This document shows, piece after piece, positions 53,837 to 62,420 of a stretch of 64,000 nt of DNA. A program made the translations under genes and the position numbers. Source of the DNA: Candidatus Yanofskybacteria bacterium RIFCSPHIGHO2_01_FULL_41_26 (GTDB taxonomy: Bacteria > Patescibacteria > Paceibacteria > 2-02-FULL-40-12 > GWA2-44-9); NCBI GenBank assembly GCA_001794055.1, contig MGJB01000015.1, positions 31,592 through 95,591 of the forward strand, given 5' to 3'. Below the pieces are notes generated by a model that worked only from the letters and a program-made list of their open reading frames with translations, was not told the origin of the DNA and did no database searches. How positions within the stretch are numbered: position 1 is the first letter of the stretch; every line of letters starts with the position of its first letter.

Positions 53837-53921
53837 GATTTTAGCCAAATCCGAGACGCGAGTCCGCAGATGTAGATGATTCTACTTCAAGGACGAGTAA
53901 CGAAGGATTTGGTCTAAAATC
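53837..53921. repeat. Inverted repeat upstream of relA/spoT
   Basis: GATTTTAGCCAAATCC (53837-53852) pairs with GGATTTGGTCTAAAATC (53905-53921). Looser outer arms around 53797 and 53975 suggest a larger element filling most of the 53672-54072 gap. No gene is supported there. Confidence 0.55.
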
Positions 53922-54072
53922 AGCCCGCCCTAAGAGGGAAGCTAAATAACCAGACCGATTCTTTCGTCTCTCCTCCTCAACATAGAACAATCTATATCTT
54001 CGTCGTCGTTCCTCGGAATTGGTCTATTCTTTAGCTTCTAAAATGATAAAATGGGTTAAATATCTGACCCAC

Positions 54073-55851
54073 ATGACGTCAATCTTGGAAAAAATACTGG
54101 GAAACCAGATTTTCAGCGATTCAGACAAACAACTCATAGAAAGAGCTTTTGAATTGGCAAAATCAGCTCATGCGGGACAAAAGCGCTTATCAGGAGAAGA
54201 ATATTTAAGCCATCCTCTTAGCGTGGCACATTTTTTATCCGAACTAAGACTGGACTCAGCGACAGTTGCCGCTGGAATTTTGCACGATACCATAGAAGAC
54301 ACTCCTGTCACTCTCGAAGACATAGAAAATGAATTCGGCAAAGACATAGCTTTTTTGGTCGATGGTGTGACCAAGTTGAGTAAAATAGAGCATGCCGGAT
54401 CCACCTCCGCCAGTTTGAGCGGATGGCGGACCAACGAAAAGAAGGGCAATACCGAGCACCTCAATTCTCTAAAAAAAATGTTCTTCGCTATGGCCGAAGA
54501 TATAAGAGTGATTTTGATCAAACTGGCTGACCGCTATCACAACATGGAAACACTGAAACACAAAGACGCAGTCAGTCGAAAACGAATTGCTCTTGAAACG
54601 TTAGAAATATACACGCCAATCGCCGCAAGATTGGGTATGGGACGACTTAAGGGCCAACTTGAAGATATGGCCTTTTCCTATGTTTATCCGATTGAATACG
54701 CTCAACTCATTCGAAAAGTTAAGGAAAAATACGCAGACCGCTTAAAATACATCGACCGCACCAAACCAGTTATAAAAAGATGTCTTATTGATGCTGGAAT
54801 TACAGTCCTCGATATGCATTCACGAGCTAAACATTATTTCAGTTTATATCAAAAAGTTATTAGAAAAGAGATTGAAACGGATAAAATTTTTGACTTAGTT
54901 GCCATGCGCATCATTGTTCCTGATATTAAATCCTGTTATGAAACTCTGGGCGTGATTCACAAATTCTACAAACCCTTGCCTGGACTGATCAAAGACTACA
55001 TCGCCCTCCCTAAACCAAACGGCTACCAATCACTTCATTCCACAATCTTTTGCGAAAAAGGAAGAATAGTAGAAATACAGATTAGAACACCGACCATGCA
55101 TGATTTCGCTGAAAACGGTATCGCCGCTCATTGGGCTTACAGCGAGAGTGGGAAGAAAAAAAACATAATGGCAAATGTTAAAGAGGTCCAGTGGGTTAAC
55201 AAGTTAAAAAACTTTCTTAAGGAAACAGCCCCTAGTGAAGGTTTATCTAATTTAAAAATAGATTTCTTCAAACACAGAATTTTTGCATTTACACCAAAAG
55301 GGGAAGTTCAGGATCTTCCCGATGGAGCCACCCCAATAGATTTTGCTTACGCCATACATACCGACCTTGGCCATATGACTAAAGGCGCAAAAATAAACGG
55401 TAGAATTACCACCCTTGATAATGAACTGAAAAATGGGGACGTGGTTGAAATTATAAAAGGAAAAGATAAAAAGCCTTCTTTTGATTGGCTAAAAATTGTT
55501 AAGACAGCCGAGGCAAGAAAGAAAATAAAATCGTACTTTTCCGCCTCCATGGAGCGAGATCTCGCCTCTGACGAAAAGGAAATCCCTAAACTAAAGGCAC
55601 CCAAAACAAAACAAACAAAAAAAGTTGAGATAAAAGTTCCAAAATCTGGTGAGCCAATAATCCAAGGACAAAAAGGCCTCTTGTACAAACTGGCCAAGTG
55701 CTGCAACCCCACCACTGAACACAAAATAAAAGGCTACATGACCGTAAACCGCGGAGTTTCAATCCATACAGCTACCTGTTCAAATATAAAAACAAAAAAC
55801 GGCGCAAGTGCCCGTTTGTTAAATGCCTCATGGTCGGACCACAAAAGATAA
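54073..55851 (+). CDS. Bifunctional (p)ppGpp synthetase/hydrolase, RelA/SpoT family
   Basis: 592 residues from ATG at 54073 (MTSILEKILGNQIF); an earlier ATG at 54019 lacks family similarity. The hydrolase HD domain has HPLSVAHFL, GILHDTIEDT and LADRYHNMETL. The synthetase domain follows with GRLKGQLEDMAF, FDLVAMRIIVPDIKSCYETLG and YIALPKPNGYQSLHSTI. A TGS domain (IFAFTPKGEVQDLPDGATPIDFAYAIH) is next. The C-terminal zinc-finger part ends with LAKCCNPTTEHKIKGYMT, and the ACT domain is missing, so it is shorter than the usual 700-740. Controls the stringent response. Confidence 0.94.
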   Translation: MTSILEKILGNQIFSDSDKQLIERAFELAKSAHAGQKRLSGEEYLSHPLSVAHFLSELRLDSATVAAGILHDTIEDTPVTLEDIENEFGKDIAFLVDGVTKLSKIEHAGSTSASLSGWRTNEKKGNTEHLNSLKKMFFAMAEDIRVILIKLADRYHNMETLKHKDAVSRKRIALETLEIYTPIAARLGMGRLKGQLEDMAFSYVYPIEYAQLIRKVKEKYADRLKYIDRTKPVIKRCLIDAGITVLDMHSRAKHYFSLYQKVIRKEIETDKIFDLVAMRIIVPDIKSCYETLGVIHKFYKPLPGLIKDYIALPKPNGYQSLHSTIFCEKGRIVEIQIRTPTMHDFAENGIAAHWAYSESGKKKNIMANVKEVQWVNKLKNFLKETAPSEGLSNLKIDFFKHRIFAFTPKGEVQDLPDGATPIDFAYAIHTDLGHMTKGAKINGRITTLDNELKNGDVVEIIKGKDKKPSFDWLKIVKTAEARKKIKSYFSASMERDLASDEKEIPKLKAPKTKQTKKVEIKVPKSGEPIIQGQKGLLYKLAKCCNPTTEHKIKGYMTVNRGVSIHTATCSNIKTKNGASARLLNASWSDHKR

Positions 55852-55855
55852 GGCT

Positions 55856-56141
55856 CAACCCCATCCCTATTTATCGGCCTATTGGTTACGTCCTCCGGAT
55901 CTCCTGAGGCAATTCCCAATGGCGCCCCACTTCGTAGGTCCCCCGCCATTGTGAACCTTCGCCTTGACGGACAAATGCTTAAATTAACTTTCAATTTGCT
56001 TAACAAATTTAAGCACCCGTTCCTCCCCGCCAGCTGGTGGGGATTTTCCGACCTAAATTTGTTTAATAAGCAAATTATCGGTTAATTTAACCATTGTGTT
56101 TTCCGCAGGAACCAAACGGCCTTAAATGGGGATGGGGTTTC
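55856..56141. repeat. Giant imperfect hairpin between relA/spoT and parB
   Basis: Arms 55856-55890 and 56109-56141 pair over about 33 bases (AACCCCATCCC / GGGATGGGGTT, then GGCC, then TTGGTT). Inner arms 55980-56011 and 56056-56092 pair (TAAATTAAC, AATTTGCTTA, AAATTTA), and CCCCGCCA/TGGTGGGG closes the top near 56026-56044. Nearly the whole 286 bases can fold. Lies between convergent genes. Confidence 0.75.
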
Positions 56142-56168
56142 GTTCAAGACTTAAAACACAACAAGCGA

Positions 56169-56301
56169 CCCAGCCACATACTCCCAGGGAGAACTTGCGC
56201 AGGCCCCGAAGCTTGGTGCTTGGTGAGGGGCCGAGCATGTAGATGGCCGAGGCTCGCAGGAAGCCGAGGACTATCGGTCGAGTCGGGGGTATGTGGCTGG
56301 G
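56169..56301. repeat. Second hairpin element before parB
   Basis: CCCAGCCACATACTCCC (56169-56185) and GGGGGTATGTGGCTGGG (56285-56301) pair with one mismatch. GGCCCC/GGGGCC is an inner stem. It lies 28 bases after the giant hairpin. It might be an RNA; no known class fits by eye. Confidence 0.65.
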
Positions 56302-56333
56302 GAGCGAATCAGAAAAATAGTGAGATTGAAGCG

Positions 56334-57206
56334 TTAGTCAATAATTGACTTAGCGATTTTGTTGAGATCCTCAAGGGTTGCGAATTTAACGACTATCTTA
56401 CCTCCTTTTTCGGAAGCATGAATTAGTACTGGTGCTTCAAGAGTTTCGCTCAAGTTTTTCTCAAGAGTTGAAAATTTGTTATCTTTCTTAACCTGCTTTT
56501 TATTTGGTTTAGCTGATGAAGCCATACTCTCAACTTCCTTTGATGATACTCCGCCCGCCAAAATTTGATTGTAAACTTCTCTTTGCTTGGTTCCATCACT
56601 AAAAGCAAGCAATGCTTTGGCGTGGGCACGCGATAACTTTTCAGCTCTTAGAGCATCTCGGATGTCTTTGGGTAAATTGAGCAAGCGAACAGCATTGGCA
56701 ACAACCTCTCTAGACTTAGAGACCTTATCTGCAATTTCTTTTTGAGTCAGACCAAATTCTTTAGCCAACCGATCATAAGCCTCGGCCTCTTCAACGGGAT
56801 TTAGATCTTTTCTTTGGACATTTTCTATTAAAGCAACTTCGAGCCTATCCTGCTTGTGTTCAAATTCGTCTCTTATAATAATCGGCACCTGTGGTAGTCC
56901 GGCAACTTGGGACGCCCTCAATCGTCTCTCACCAGCGATAAGCTGATAAGAGACTTCTAATCCTTTCGGGGTTTCTGTTTCGACTTTAGTAACAAGCAAC
57001 GGCTGAAGGACGCCATATTTTCTTACGGACTTTGAAAGCTCTTTTATCCCCTCTTCATCAAAATCACGCCTTGGCTGATCAGGATTAGCTTTTATCTTGT
57101 TTGTTTCAACGTAAAAAATACTCTCCTTACGAGTTTCCGGTTCAATCTCCATGTTTTGCGGTATCAGTGAACCCAATCCTTTTCCTAAACCAAATAGTTT
57201 CTTCAT
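56334..57206 (-). CDS. parB: Chromosome partitioning protein ParB
   Basis: Binds parS and loads SMC for chromosome segregation. IKANPDQPRRDFDEEGIKEL and LIAGERRLRASQVAGLPQVPI (the CTP-binding GERR box, about residues 88-108) precede the helix-turn-helix LTQKEIADKVSKSREVVANAVRLLNLP. The C-terminal dimer region follows. 290 residues is normal. It follows parA by six bases. No parS was found in the window. Confidence 0.95.
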   Translation of the reverse strand: MKKLFGLGKGLGSLIPQNMEIEPETRKESIFYVETNKIKANPDQPRRDFDEEGIKELSKSVRKYGVLQPLLVTKVETETPKGLEVSYQLIAGERRLRASQVAGLPQVPIIIRDEFEHKQDRLEVALIENVQRKDLNPVEEAEAYDRLAKEFGLTQKEIADKVSKSREVVANAVRLLNLPKDIRDALRAEKLSRAHAKALLAFSDGTKQREVYNQILAGGVSSKEVESMASSAKPNKKQVKKDNKFSTLEKNLSETLEAPVLIHASEKGGKIVVKFATLEDLNKIAKSIID

Positions 57207-57212
57207 TTTTTA

Positions 57213-57974
57213 TTAATTTAATCTTATAACTTCTTCTGCCAACTGTCTGTAAGCTCTGGCCGCCTTTGAATCAGGATCAAATTGCAAAATGGTTTTTCCA
57301 AAACTCGGCGACTCGGCTAATGATACTGTTCTCGGAATTACGGCATTAAAAACTCTACCGGGAAAATTTTTGGAAACCTCGTTCAAAACCTGATTGGATA
57401 ATTGATTCCTTCTGTCATACATTGTAAGCAACACTCCCAATACTTGCAAATCGGCATTAAGTCCGCCTCTTACCAGTTCAATAGTTTTTAAAAGCTGGCT
57501 CAAGCCTTCAAGGGCATAATACTCGCATTGGACAGGAATAATAACCCGTTCCGATGCAGCTAAGGCATTCACTGTCAAAAGCCCGAGCGAAGGCGGACAG
57601 TCAATTATAATGTAATCGTAATTAATTCTTAAAGAGTCGAGAACTTTTTTCAAACGCAATTCCCGAGATTCCATCGTAACAAGCTCTACTGTTGCTCCGG
57701 CCAAACTTTGAGCTGAAGGTAAAATGTCAAACCCAAACAAAGATGTTTTTTTTATTACTAAGCTTGGATTAAGATCGCTAATCAAGGAATGATAAACGTT
57801 GGAACCATTTTCAGCAACATGCACACCAAGACCCGTAGTGGCATTCGCCTGAGCATCCATGTCCACTAATAAAACATATTTCCCCAGGGTGGCTAAGTAA
57901 GCACACAAATTAGTTGCCGTGGTTGTTTTCCCAACTCCGCCCTTGGCATTACAAATAGAAATAATCCTTGCCAT
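57213..57974 (-). CDS. parA: Chromosome partitioning ATPase ParA/Soj
   Basis: Deviant Walker A KGGVGKTTTATNLCAYLA is at residues 11-28, VLLVDMDAQANATTGLG gives Walker A' and YDYIIIDCPPSLGLLTVNAL Walker B. 253 residues fits Soj-type proteins. Leader of parA-parB; the tRNA-Leu gene lies 84 bases upstream on the other strand. Confidence 0.96.
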   Translation of the reverse strand: MARIISICNAKGGVGKTTTATNLCAYLATLGKYVLLVDMDAQANATTGLGVHVAENGSNVYHSLISDLNPSLVIKKTSLFGFDILPSAQSLAGATVELVTMESRELRLKKVLDSLRINYDYIIIDCPPSLGLLTVNALAASERVIIPVQCEYYALEGLSQLLKTIELVRGGLNADLQVLGVLLTMYDRRNQLSNQVLNEVSKNFPGRVFNAVIPRTVSLAESPSFGKTILQFDPDSKAARAYRQLAEEVIRLN

Positions 57975-58016
57975 GGACTCATTCTACACCGCCTAAAATA
58001 AATTTCAACTTAAGGT

Positions 58017-58044
58017 TTGAATTTTTAGCAAAAAATGGTAGGAT
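58017..58044 (+). promoter_or_regulatory. Promoter of tRNA-Leu
   Basis: TTGAAT at 58017-58022 and TAGGAT at 58039-58044, spacing 16, 14 bases before the tRNA. Confidence 0.5.
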
Positions 58045-58058
58045 ATTAAAAGAATAAA

Positions 58059-58145
58059 GCCCAGATGGCGGAATTGGCAGACGCAATGGACTCAAAATCC
58101 ATCGATCGCAAGATCATGGGAGTTCGACTCTCCCTCTGGGCACCA
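58059..58145 (+). tRNA. tRNA-Leu (CAA), target of the second element
   Basis: GCCCAGA/TCTGGGC acceptor, D-arm GGCGGAATTGGCAGACGC, anticodon loop CTCAAAA with CAA, a long variable arm CGATCGCAAGATCATG and T-arm GGGAGTTCGACTCTCCC. CCA is encoded at 58143-58145. GCACCA at 58140-58145 is the presumed exchange core and recurs at 62318-62323. Confidence 0.93.
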
Positions 58146-59643
58146 ACTGTGATAAGTCGCCGTGAGAACGGTGATTTATTTCGTAAATAAGCCCCAATTT
58201 GGCGGTTCCAAATCCATTTGCCTTTGAGTATGGTAAACCCTGTGGAAATACTAACTTTTGGAACCGAGGGCGTAATTGAGGAGCTAAATCAAACCACTGC
58301 CTGCCTAAATCACTAATAAACTTTGTGGCATAAATTACTGCCGCCTCAATATCAAATTGTTCCAACTGGGCTTCATTTCGGGATATTCTCGTAGCGGCAA
58401 TTTTATTTTCAATTTCCTCAATTCTTTCCTTAAAAGTTTCTTGGGAGTAGGTTCCATTTTCAAAAAACTCGTAAACTCTTTTCTTTGTAGTTTCAAACTC
58501 GGTAAGATTTTTTTCTTGTCTTTTTACCTCCAATTCAAACTCCTGTCCCTTTTCCTGCCACAAATCCAAAACAGTTTCTTTGAAAGCAGTTAAAAACTTT
58601 TCTTTTGGAGTATATTTCCTGACGTATCCAATAAACGCTTTTTCAAGGTCTAATTTGGATATTCCTTTACCAAAAGCAGGACATTGCTTATTTGCACAAT
58701 GATAATAAAAATATCTACCCCCATTGCCACGAGGCGAGCTTGCGGTGTAAGGTCTATGACAATCAGAACAAATTATCGTTCTGCGAAGCGGAAAGGTCGG
58801 GTTGAACTTATTCCGCTTAACAATGTGAGCTTTTCCTAAACGAACAAGGCGAATAGCGTGCATTTCCTCCTCCGAAATCATAGGCACGTGTTGACCCTTA
58901 ATATCTTTACCTGACCAAGGGTTTTCAAGAATACCAGCATAAAACTTCAAATGTCGCCCCAGCAACCTATCTATAAGTTGCGGAGTTGTTTTCTTGCCAC
59001 TTGCAGCTTTTAATCCCCAAATATCAAGTAGTCGTGCTAATTCAGCTTGGGAATATGTGCCTTTAGCATATTCTTTTAAGGCACGCTGAATAAGTGAGAA
59101 TATCTTTGGGTCAGGCGGGTCAGGTTTAGTTTTCTTTTCATCGCGTTTTCTAACGTGTTGGCAGACATAGCCAAGAGGAGGTTTCCAAGGAAAAATACCA
59201 TCGTTAATCCTACTGCTCATACCATCAATAGCACGTTGTGTCCTTATCGCATTGTCGTATTCATTAACTACGGCAAGTATTCCGCCAATAAGTTTGCCAG
59301 ACATACCTTCGTTTATATTTTCAGTAACCGAATACAAGGTTGTGCCATAACTGATGAGTATTTTTTGAATTGCAAAATGGTCGCCAGCATTACGGGCAAA
59401 ACGGTCTAATCGTAAAACTACAAATGCCTGAACCTTATCTTTGTTTTTTCTGCAAAACTCAATAGCACGCAAAAACTCCTCACGATTAGTAGTTTTTGCC
59501 GATTGCCCTTCGTCGCGAAAAATCTTAATAACTTCAATACCTTTTTGTTCACAATAACGACGACAATACTCCTCCTGAAACTCCAAGGAGGTTCCCTTGA
59601 CTTGTTCGTCGCTTGAAACTCGTATGTAAGTAATTCCTTTCAT
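58114..59643 (-). CDS. Large serine recombinase ending in tRNA-Leu antisense
   Basis: 509 residues from ATG at 59643 (MKGITYIRVSSDEQVKGTS), with catalytic serine S10 and FVVLRLDRFARNAGD as the resolvase arginine box. The recombinase domain has WKPPLGYVCQHVRKRDEKK and LSQAELARLLDIWGLK-like helices; the zinc ribbon has CSDCHRPYTA and CANKQCPAF. The C-terminal reading SQLVPRGRVELP is antisense to the last 32 bases of tRNA-Leu. The frame above 59643 adds 26 residues without family likeness. It is the integrase of the 58.14-62.32 kb element. Confidence 0.92.
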   Translation of the reverse strand: MKGITYIRVSSDEQVKGTSLEFQEEYCRRYCEQKGIEVIKIFRDEGQSAKTTNREEFLRAIEFCRKNKDKVQAFVVLRLDRFARNAGDHFAIQKILISYGTTLYSVTENINEGMSGKLIGGILAVVNEYDNAIRTQRAIDGMSSRINDGIFPWKPPLGYVCQHVRKRDEKKTKPDPPDPKIFSLIQRALKEYAKGTYSQAELARLLDIWGLKAASGKKTTPQLIDRLLGRHLKFYAGILENPWSGKDIKGQHVPMISEEEMHAIRLVRLGKAHIVKRNKFNPTFPLRRTIICSDCHRPYTASSPRGNGGRYFYYHCANKQCPAFGKGISKLDLEKAFIGYVRKYTPKEKFLTAFKETVLDLWQEKGQEFELEVKRQEKNLTEFETTKKRVYEFFENGTYSQETFKERIEEIENKIAATRISRNEAQLEQFDIEAAVIYATKFISDLGRQWFDLAPQLRPRFQKLVFPQGLPYSKANGFGTAKLGLIYEINHRSHGDLSQLVPRGRVELP

Positions 59644-59647
59644 ATTT

Positions 59648-60190
59648 TTATTCAGTAGTAATTTGGATAGTTTTTTCCTTTTCGTGGCTCTCCCGATAAT
59701 GAAAGTCGGCACACTTGTCACATATCCCCGAATACATCATATCTATACCTCGGTTTATTGCCTCCTGTTGTTCTGGGCTTAATGGTTTTTCTTTTTCTGG
59801 GGCTTGAGGGCGGTTAAAAATACCTGAATTAAGCTTTGCTTCAAGTAATGTAAATCCACCCCACATAACCGCCCTAAAAGCGTATATTATCTCACTTGGC
59901 TTATATTTTCCGCTTTCGTCAAAAAGAATGTCCATTAACTGCTGCCTGCCAAAATGCATTAAATCCTCCAATTTGGCTAACTCCTCGTTTAAGGACGAGA
60001 AATTATACCTTACAGCACGTTCCCGATGGACCTTTCTTTTGAGTTTTCCTATAAAGTTCTTATCAAAATTATGATGGTAAGTATCTCGTAAAACGACTTG
60101 TAATTCAAGTATAGAAACATTAGGGTTCTTAACCATTTCAAATCTTATATGGTTCTTCAATTCGGTCATTTTTTCTTTTGAAAATCGCAT
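59648..60190 (-). CDS. Hypothetical protein of the tRNA-Leu element
   Basis: 180 residues, helical. An N-terminal segment (LKNHIRFEMVKNPNVSILELQVVL) looks like a small DNA-binding or helix-turn-helix unit, and two cysteines in ICDKCADFHYRESH could bind metal. I do not recognise the family. Stop lies four bases above the recombinase start, so it may be co-transcribed. Confidence 0.6.
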   Translation of the reverse strand: MRFSKEKMTELKNHIRFEMVKNPNVSILELQVVLRDTYHHNFDKNFIGKLKRKVHRERAVRYNFSSLNEELAKLEDLMHFGRQQLMDILFDESGKYKPSEIIYAFRAVMWGGFTLLEAKLNSGIFNRPQAPEKEKPLSPEQQEAINRGIDMMYSGICDKCADFHYRESHEKEKTIQITTE

Positions 60191-60281
60191 TTTAATTTGT
60201 ATGCTATTATCTGCTATTAAATCTTATTTAAGTTTCTTTAAGATTTCTTTAGTCACCGAAGCTTGTTCAGCAGATTGAACA

Positions 60282-60743
60282 TTAAAGCTTCATTTTCCCA
60301 AACAATTCCTCTTTTTTCTTTCTTAACAACTCGCGTCCTTCGGGACTGCCTATTTCGGCAGATTGAACAGGCAGTTCAGGTGCTTGAACGCTTTGTCTCA
60401 TCAGTTGAATGGCGTGTTCGGCTAATTGAACACTTTTTGACCTATAAACAGGGTAGCACCGCACACCAACCCTATGTTCAGGTCGCTTTTCAAGCCACGT
60501 CTTTTGTATTAAAGAACTTCTTGTATAGCTGATTTTGCCAACAGACCAATCGGGTAAGTATGCGGATTTTAACTGCCTGATGGTTATGCTGGTTGAGCCA
60601 AAAGTGTAGATGTGCTTGCTATCCCAATCAACCAAGCGAAGGTAAACATAATATAACCTAACTTCGGCATCAGAAAGGGCTTTTTCATATTCCAACTCAA
60701 TACCGTATAGCTTACAAAATTTGTTCGGTTTGTTTATTCTCAT
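60282..60743 (-). CDS. Possible replication-initiator or winged-helix protein
   Basis: 153 residues from ATG at 60743 (MRINKPNKFCKLYGIELEY). The body (LSDAEVRLYYVYLRLVDWD, TSITIRQLKSAYLPDWSVGKISYTRSSL) has the pattern of a winged helix in plasmid-type initiator proteins, and the C-terminal tail is charged. Longer starts overlap the upstream gene entirely. Role is a guess. Confidence 0.5.
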   Translation of the reverse strand: MRINKPNKFCKLYGIELEYEKALSDAEVRLYYVYLRLVDWDSKHIYTFGSTSITIRQLKSAYLPDWSVGKISYTRSSLIQKTWLEKRPEHRVGVRCYPVYRSKSVQLAEHAIQLMRQSVQAPELPVQSAEIGSPEGRELLRKKKEELFGKMKL

Positions 60744-60894
60744 TTTTATTTTCTTTGGCTTTAATTCGGTCAATTTGCCACTGCTCAAAGAGTATCTCGG
60801 CTTGGGAACGTAACTCATCACGGATTGCCTCCGCCTCTGTATCGCTCATATTGGACTCGCCAACGAGCTCTTTTATCCTTTGAGGGGTAAGCAT
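60712..60894 (-). CDS. Small helical hypothetical protein
   Basis: 60 residues, highly charged (MSDTEAEAIRDELRSQAEIL, then IKAKENKNENK). Overlaps the next gene by 32 bases and follows its neighbour by two. No family recognised. Confidence 0.5.
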   Translation of the reverse strand: MLTPQRIKELVGESNMSDTEAEAIRDELRSQAEILFEQWQIDRIKAKENKNENKQTEQIL

Positions 60895-60896
60895 CG

Positions 60897-61151
60897 TTAA
60901 GGTTGATAAAGTTTATCTTTGAGCGTCCTGATGGCTAATACGGCTTTACGAAAATCAACCATCATCTCGGGAGAGTTTTCTTTACCGAAATTAAAAGCAG
61001 CAAGTAGTATTTCTCGCTCGGGAATATCAATAAAAACGAATTCGCATTTTTGGGGATTATCCTTATTGATGCCAACAAGTTCTAATCCTCGTGAAAAGAG
61101 ATAACAAGCAGCATAGAAGTTGGCGGTGCGAAAATATTTATTTTTATCCAT
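60897..61151 (-). CDS. DUF5659-type small protein
   Basis: 84 residues. KYFRTANFYAACYLFSRGLEL followed by CEFVFIDIPEREILLAAFNFG matches, from memory, the DUF5659 pattern common in CPR mobile regions. Function unknown. Head of the leftward gene set that ends with the recombinase. Confidence 0.6.
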   Translation of the reverse strand: MDKNKYFRTANFYAACYLFSRGLELVGINKDNPQKCEFVFIDIPEREILLAAFNFGKENSPEMMVDFRKAVLAIRTLKDKLYQP

Positions 61152-61277
61152 ACACCCATATTAAACGATGGGTTAGCAGGATAAATCACCCAAAAATCAG
61201 GACTACGTCGGGGTTGTTAAAAAAGAAAAAGCCCACAGTAAAAGCGGGTTTATTGAAAGTGGTCAGCGTCTAATCAG

Positions 61278-61697
61278 CTATCTTTGGAGCATATAGCCCT
61301 CATTGCAGACAAAAACAGTTTGGTCGCTTTCAGAAAGACCAAGTTTTTCTTTTATCTCGTAAACAATCTGACGGATTTTTGAGATGGCATCAATTTTATT
61401 TGATTTATCCCACAGATAGAATGCTATCTCGGAATAATCAAACATTCTGTTGGGGTTTTCCCAAAGAGCGTGTATAAACTTATAGTGCTTGGATTTTCTG
61501 CCGAATTTAGCCGATTTTTTACCAACACGGAAAATTCCTGACTGTTTATTAAAATTAAGTTTTTCCTTGTAAATTAATATTTCCGCACTCTTGCTAAATA
61601 ACTTTTCAGTTAGGGTTTCAGCTATTTGTTGGGGTAAGCTTTTTCTTAATATCTCAACCCTTTCTTGAACAGTTAAATTTTTATATTTTTTATCCAT
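61278..61697 (-). CDS. Winged-helix DNA-binding protein
   Basis: 139 residues from ATG at 61697 (MDKKYKNLTVQERVEILRKS). The C-terminal half (KFIHALWENPNRMFDYSEIAFYLWD, then KIRQIVYEIKEKLGLSESDQTVF and NEGYMLQR) looks like an OmpR-type winged helix with its final hairpin. There is no receiver domain. Probably the regulator of the element; it is divergent from 61822-62169 and could bind the promoter between them. Confidence 0.6.
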   Translation of the reverse strand: MDKKYKNLTVQERVEILRKSLPQQIAETLTEKLFSKSAEILIYKEKLNFNKQSGIFRVGKKSAKFGRKSKHYKFIHALWENPNRMFDYSEIAFYLWDKSNKIDAISKIRQIVYEIKEKLGLSESDQTVFVCNEGYMLQR

Positions 61698-61764
61698 AAT
61701 TTTTATATTTATTTTGACTAAACAGTAGCTGAAATACCCCAATTTATCAAGATTTCTCATGCTA

Positions 61765-61792
61765 TTGACTTTTATTAGTGGTTTGCTATAAT
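61765..61792 (+). promoter_or_regulatory. Promoter of the 61822 gene
   Basis: TTGACT at 61765-61770 and perfect TATAAT at 61787-61792, spacing 16. A perfect AAGGAGG follows before the ATG. Confidence 0.75.
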
Positions 61793-61821
61793 CTTTCCAC
61801 GGTGTGATAAGGAGGACAAAA

Positions 61822-62169
61822 ATGTCAGCAGTCACCGAAAAGGTAGCATTTCCCAAGACACATAGCGTAGAAAGAGATGGTTGGACATTAACATTAAAGT
61901 GCTGGGGTATTTATACGAAATTTGTTTATGGCATTGCACAGCCAGGTCAACCAAAAGGTTCCGTGAAGTTAGGGGGTCATGGCATGTCAGTTTCTCTTGG
62001 AGCATCTTTAGACCCCATAAATTTGTCTGCTGGGCGAGACCTTATGCTTCAATTAGGATATGAACTAATGAACAAATATAACAAAGAGGTAAATCGGCAG
62101 TTCCTCTATGATTTTTGCAAAGAGGCGTTCCGACCCTACGAGCACTACTCCAGCGTCTCTATTAGATAA
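61822..62169 (+). CDS. Hypothetical cargo protein of the tRNA-Leu element
   Basis: 115 residues from ATG at 61822, fixed by AAGGAGG six bases before. Beta-rich middle (GWTLTLKCWGIYTKFVYGIA, GSVKLGGHGMSVSLGASLD) and a helical end. No family recognised. It has a near-consensus promoter and its own terminator, so strong expression is likely. Confidence 0.65.
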   Translation: MSAVTEKVAFPKTHSVERDGWTLTLKCWGIYTKFVYGIAQPGQPKGSVKLGGHGMSVSLGASLDPINLSAGRDLMLQLGYELMNKYNKEVNRQFLYDFCKEAFRPYEHYSSVSIR

Positions 62170-62182
62170 TACGAGATTGTTA

Positions 62183-62206
62183 CTGCTCCACGAGGAGCAG
62201 TTTTTT
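62183..62206 (+). terminator. Terminator of the 61822 gene
   Basis: CTGCTCC-ACGA-GGAGCAG-like stem at 62183-62200 followed by TTTTTT. Confidence 0.85.
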
Positions 62207-62221
62207 ATTTGAGTAATTAAC

Positions 62222-62323
62222 TTTAACCTGCTAAATTAGAGCTAACGGTAAGATTTTTCAATTGTTGCCAAGCCATCAACTCTTGCACAACTTGGTTCCA
62301 ATTCAATCTCATATGGTGCACCA
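62222..62323 (-). pseudogene. Recombinase C-terminal exchange segment, right end of the tRNA-Leu element
   Basis: GGTGCACCA at 62315-62323 shares GCACCA with the tRNA-Leu 3' end. On the minus strand, reading on from GTG with the frame of the integrated recombinase gives HHMRLNWNQVVQELMAWQQ and stops near 62224. TTATCAC precedes the core in both places. After excision this would replace VPRGRVELP. No gene is needed in 62324-62420 beyond the tRNA-Ile promoter. Confidence 0.5.
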
Positions 62324-62363
62324 TAGTGATAAATTGGGGGTCAGAACCCGTCGAATTTTACAC

Positions 62364-62392
62364 TTGACTTTAAACTCTTAATATGTTATTAT
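62364..62392 (+). promoter_or_regulatory. Promoter of tRNA-Ile
   Basis: TTGACT at 62364-62369 and TATTAT at 62387-62392, spacing 17. Confidence 0.6.
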
Positions 62393-62420
62393 TAAGACAC
62401 TTGGGATCCCCTACTGATGT

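Noticed and set aside
56169..56301. SRP RNA or 6S RNA
   Set aside because: The long stem is suggestive but no conserved core sequence was recognised.
55852..58058. parS sites or replication origin near parAB
   Set aside because: No sequence close to TGTTTCACGTGAAACA and no DnaA-box cluster was seen.
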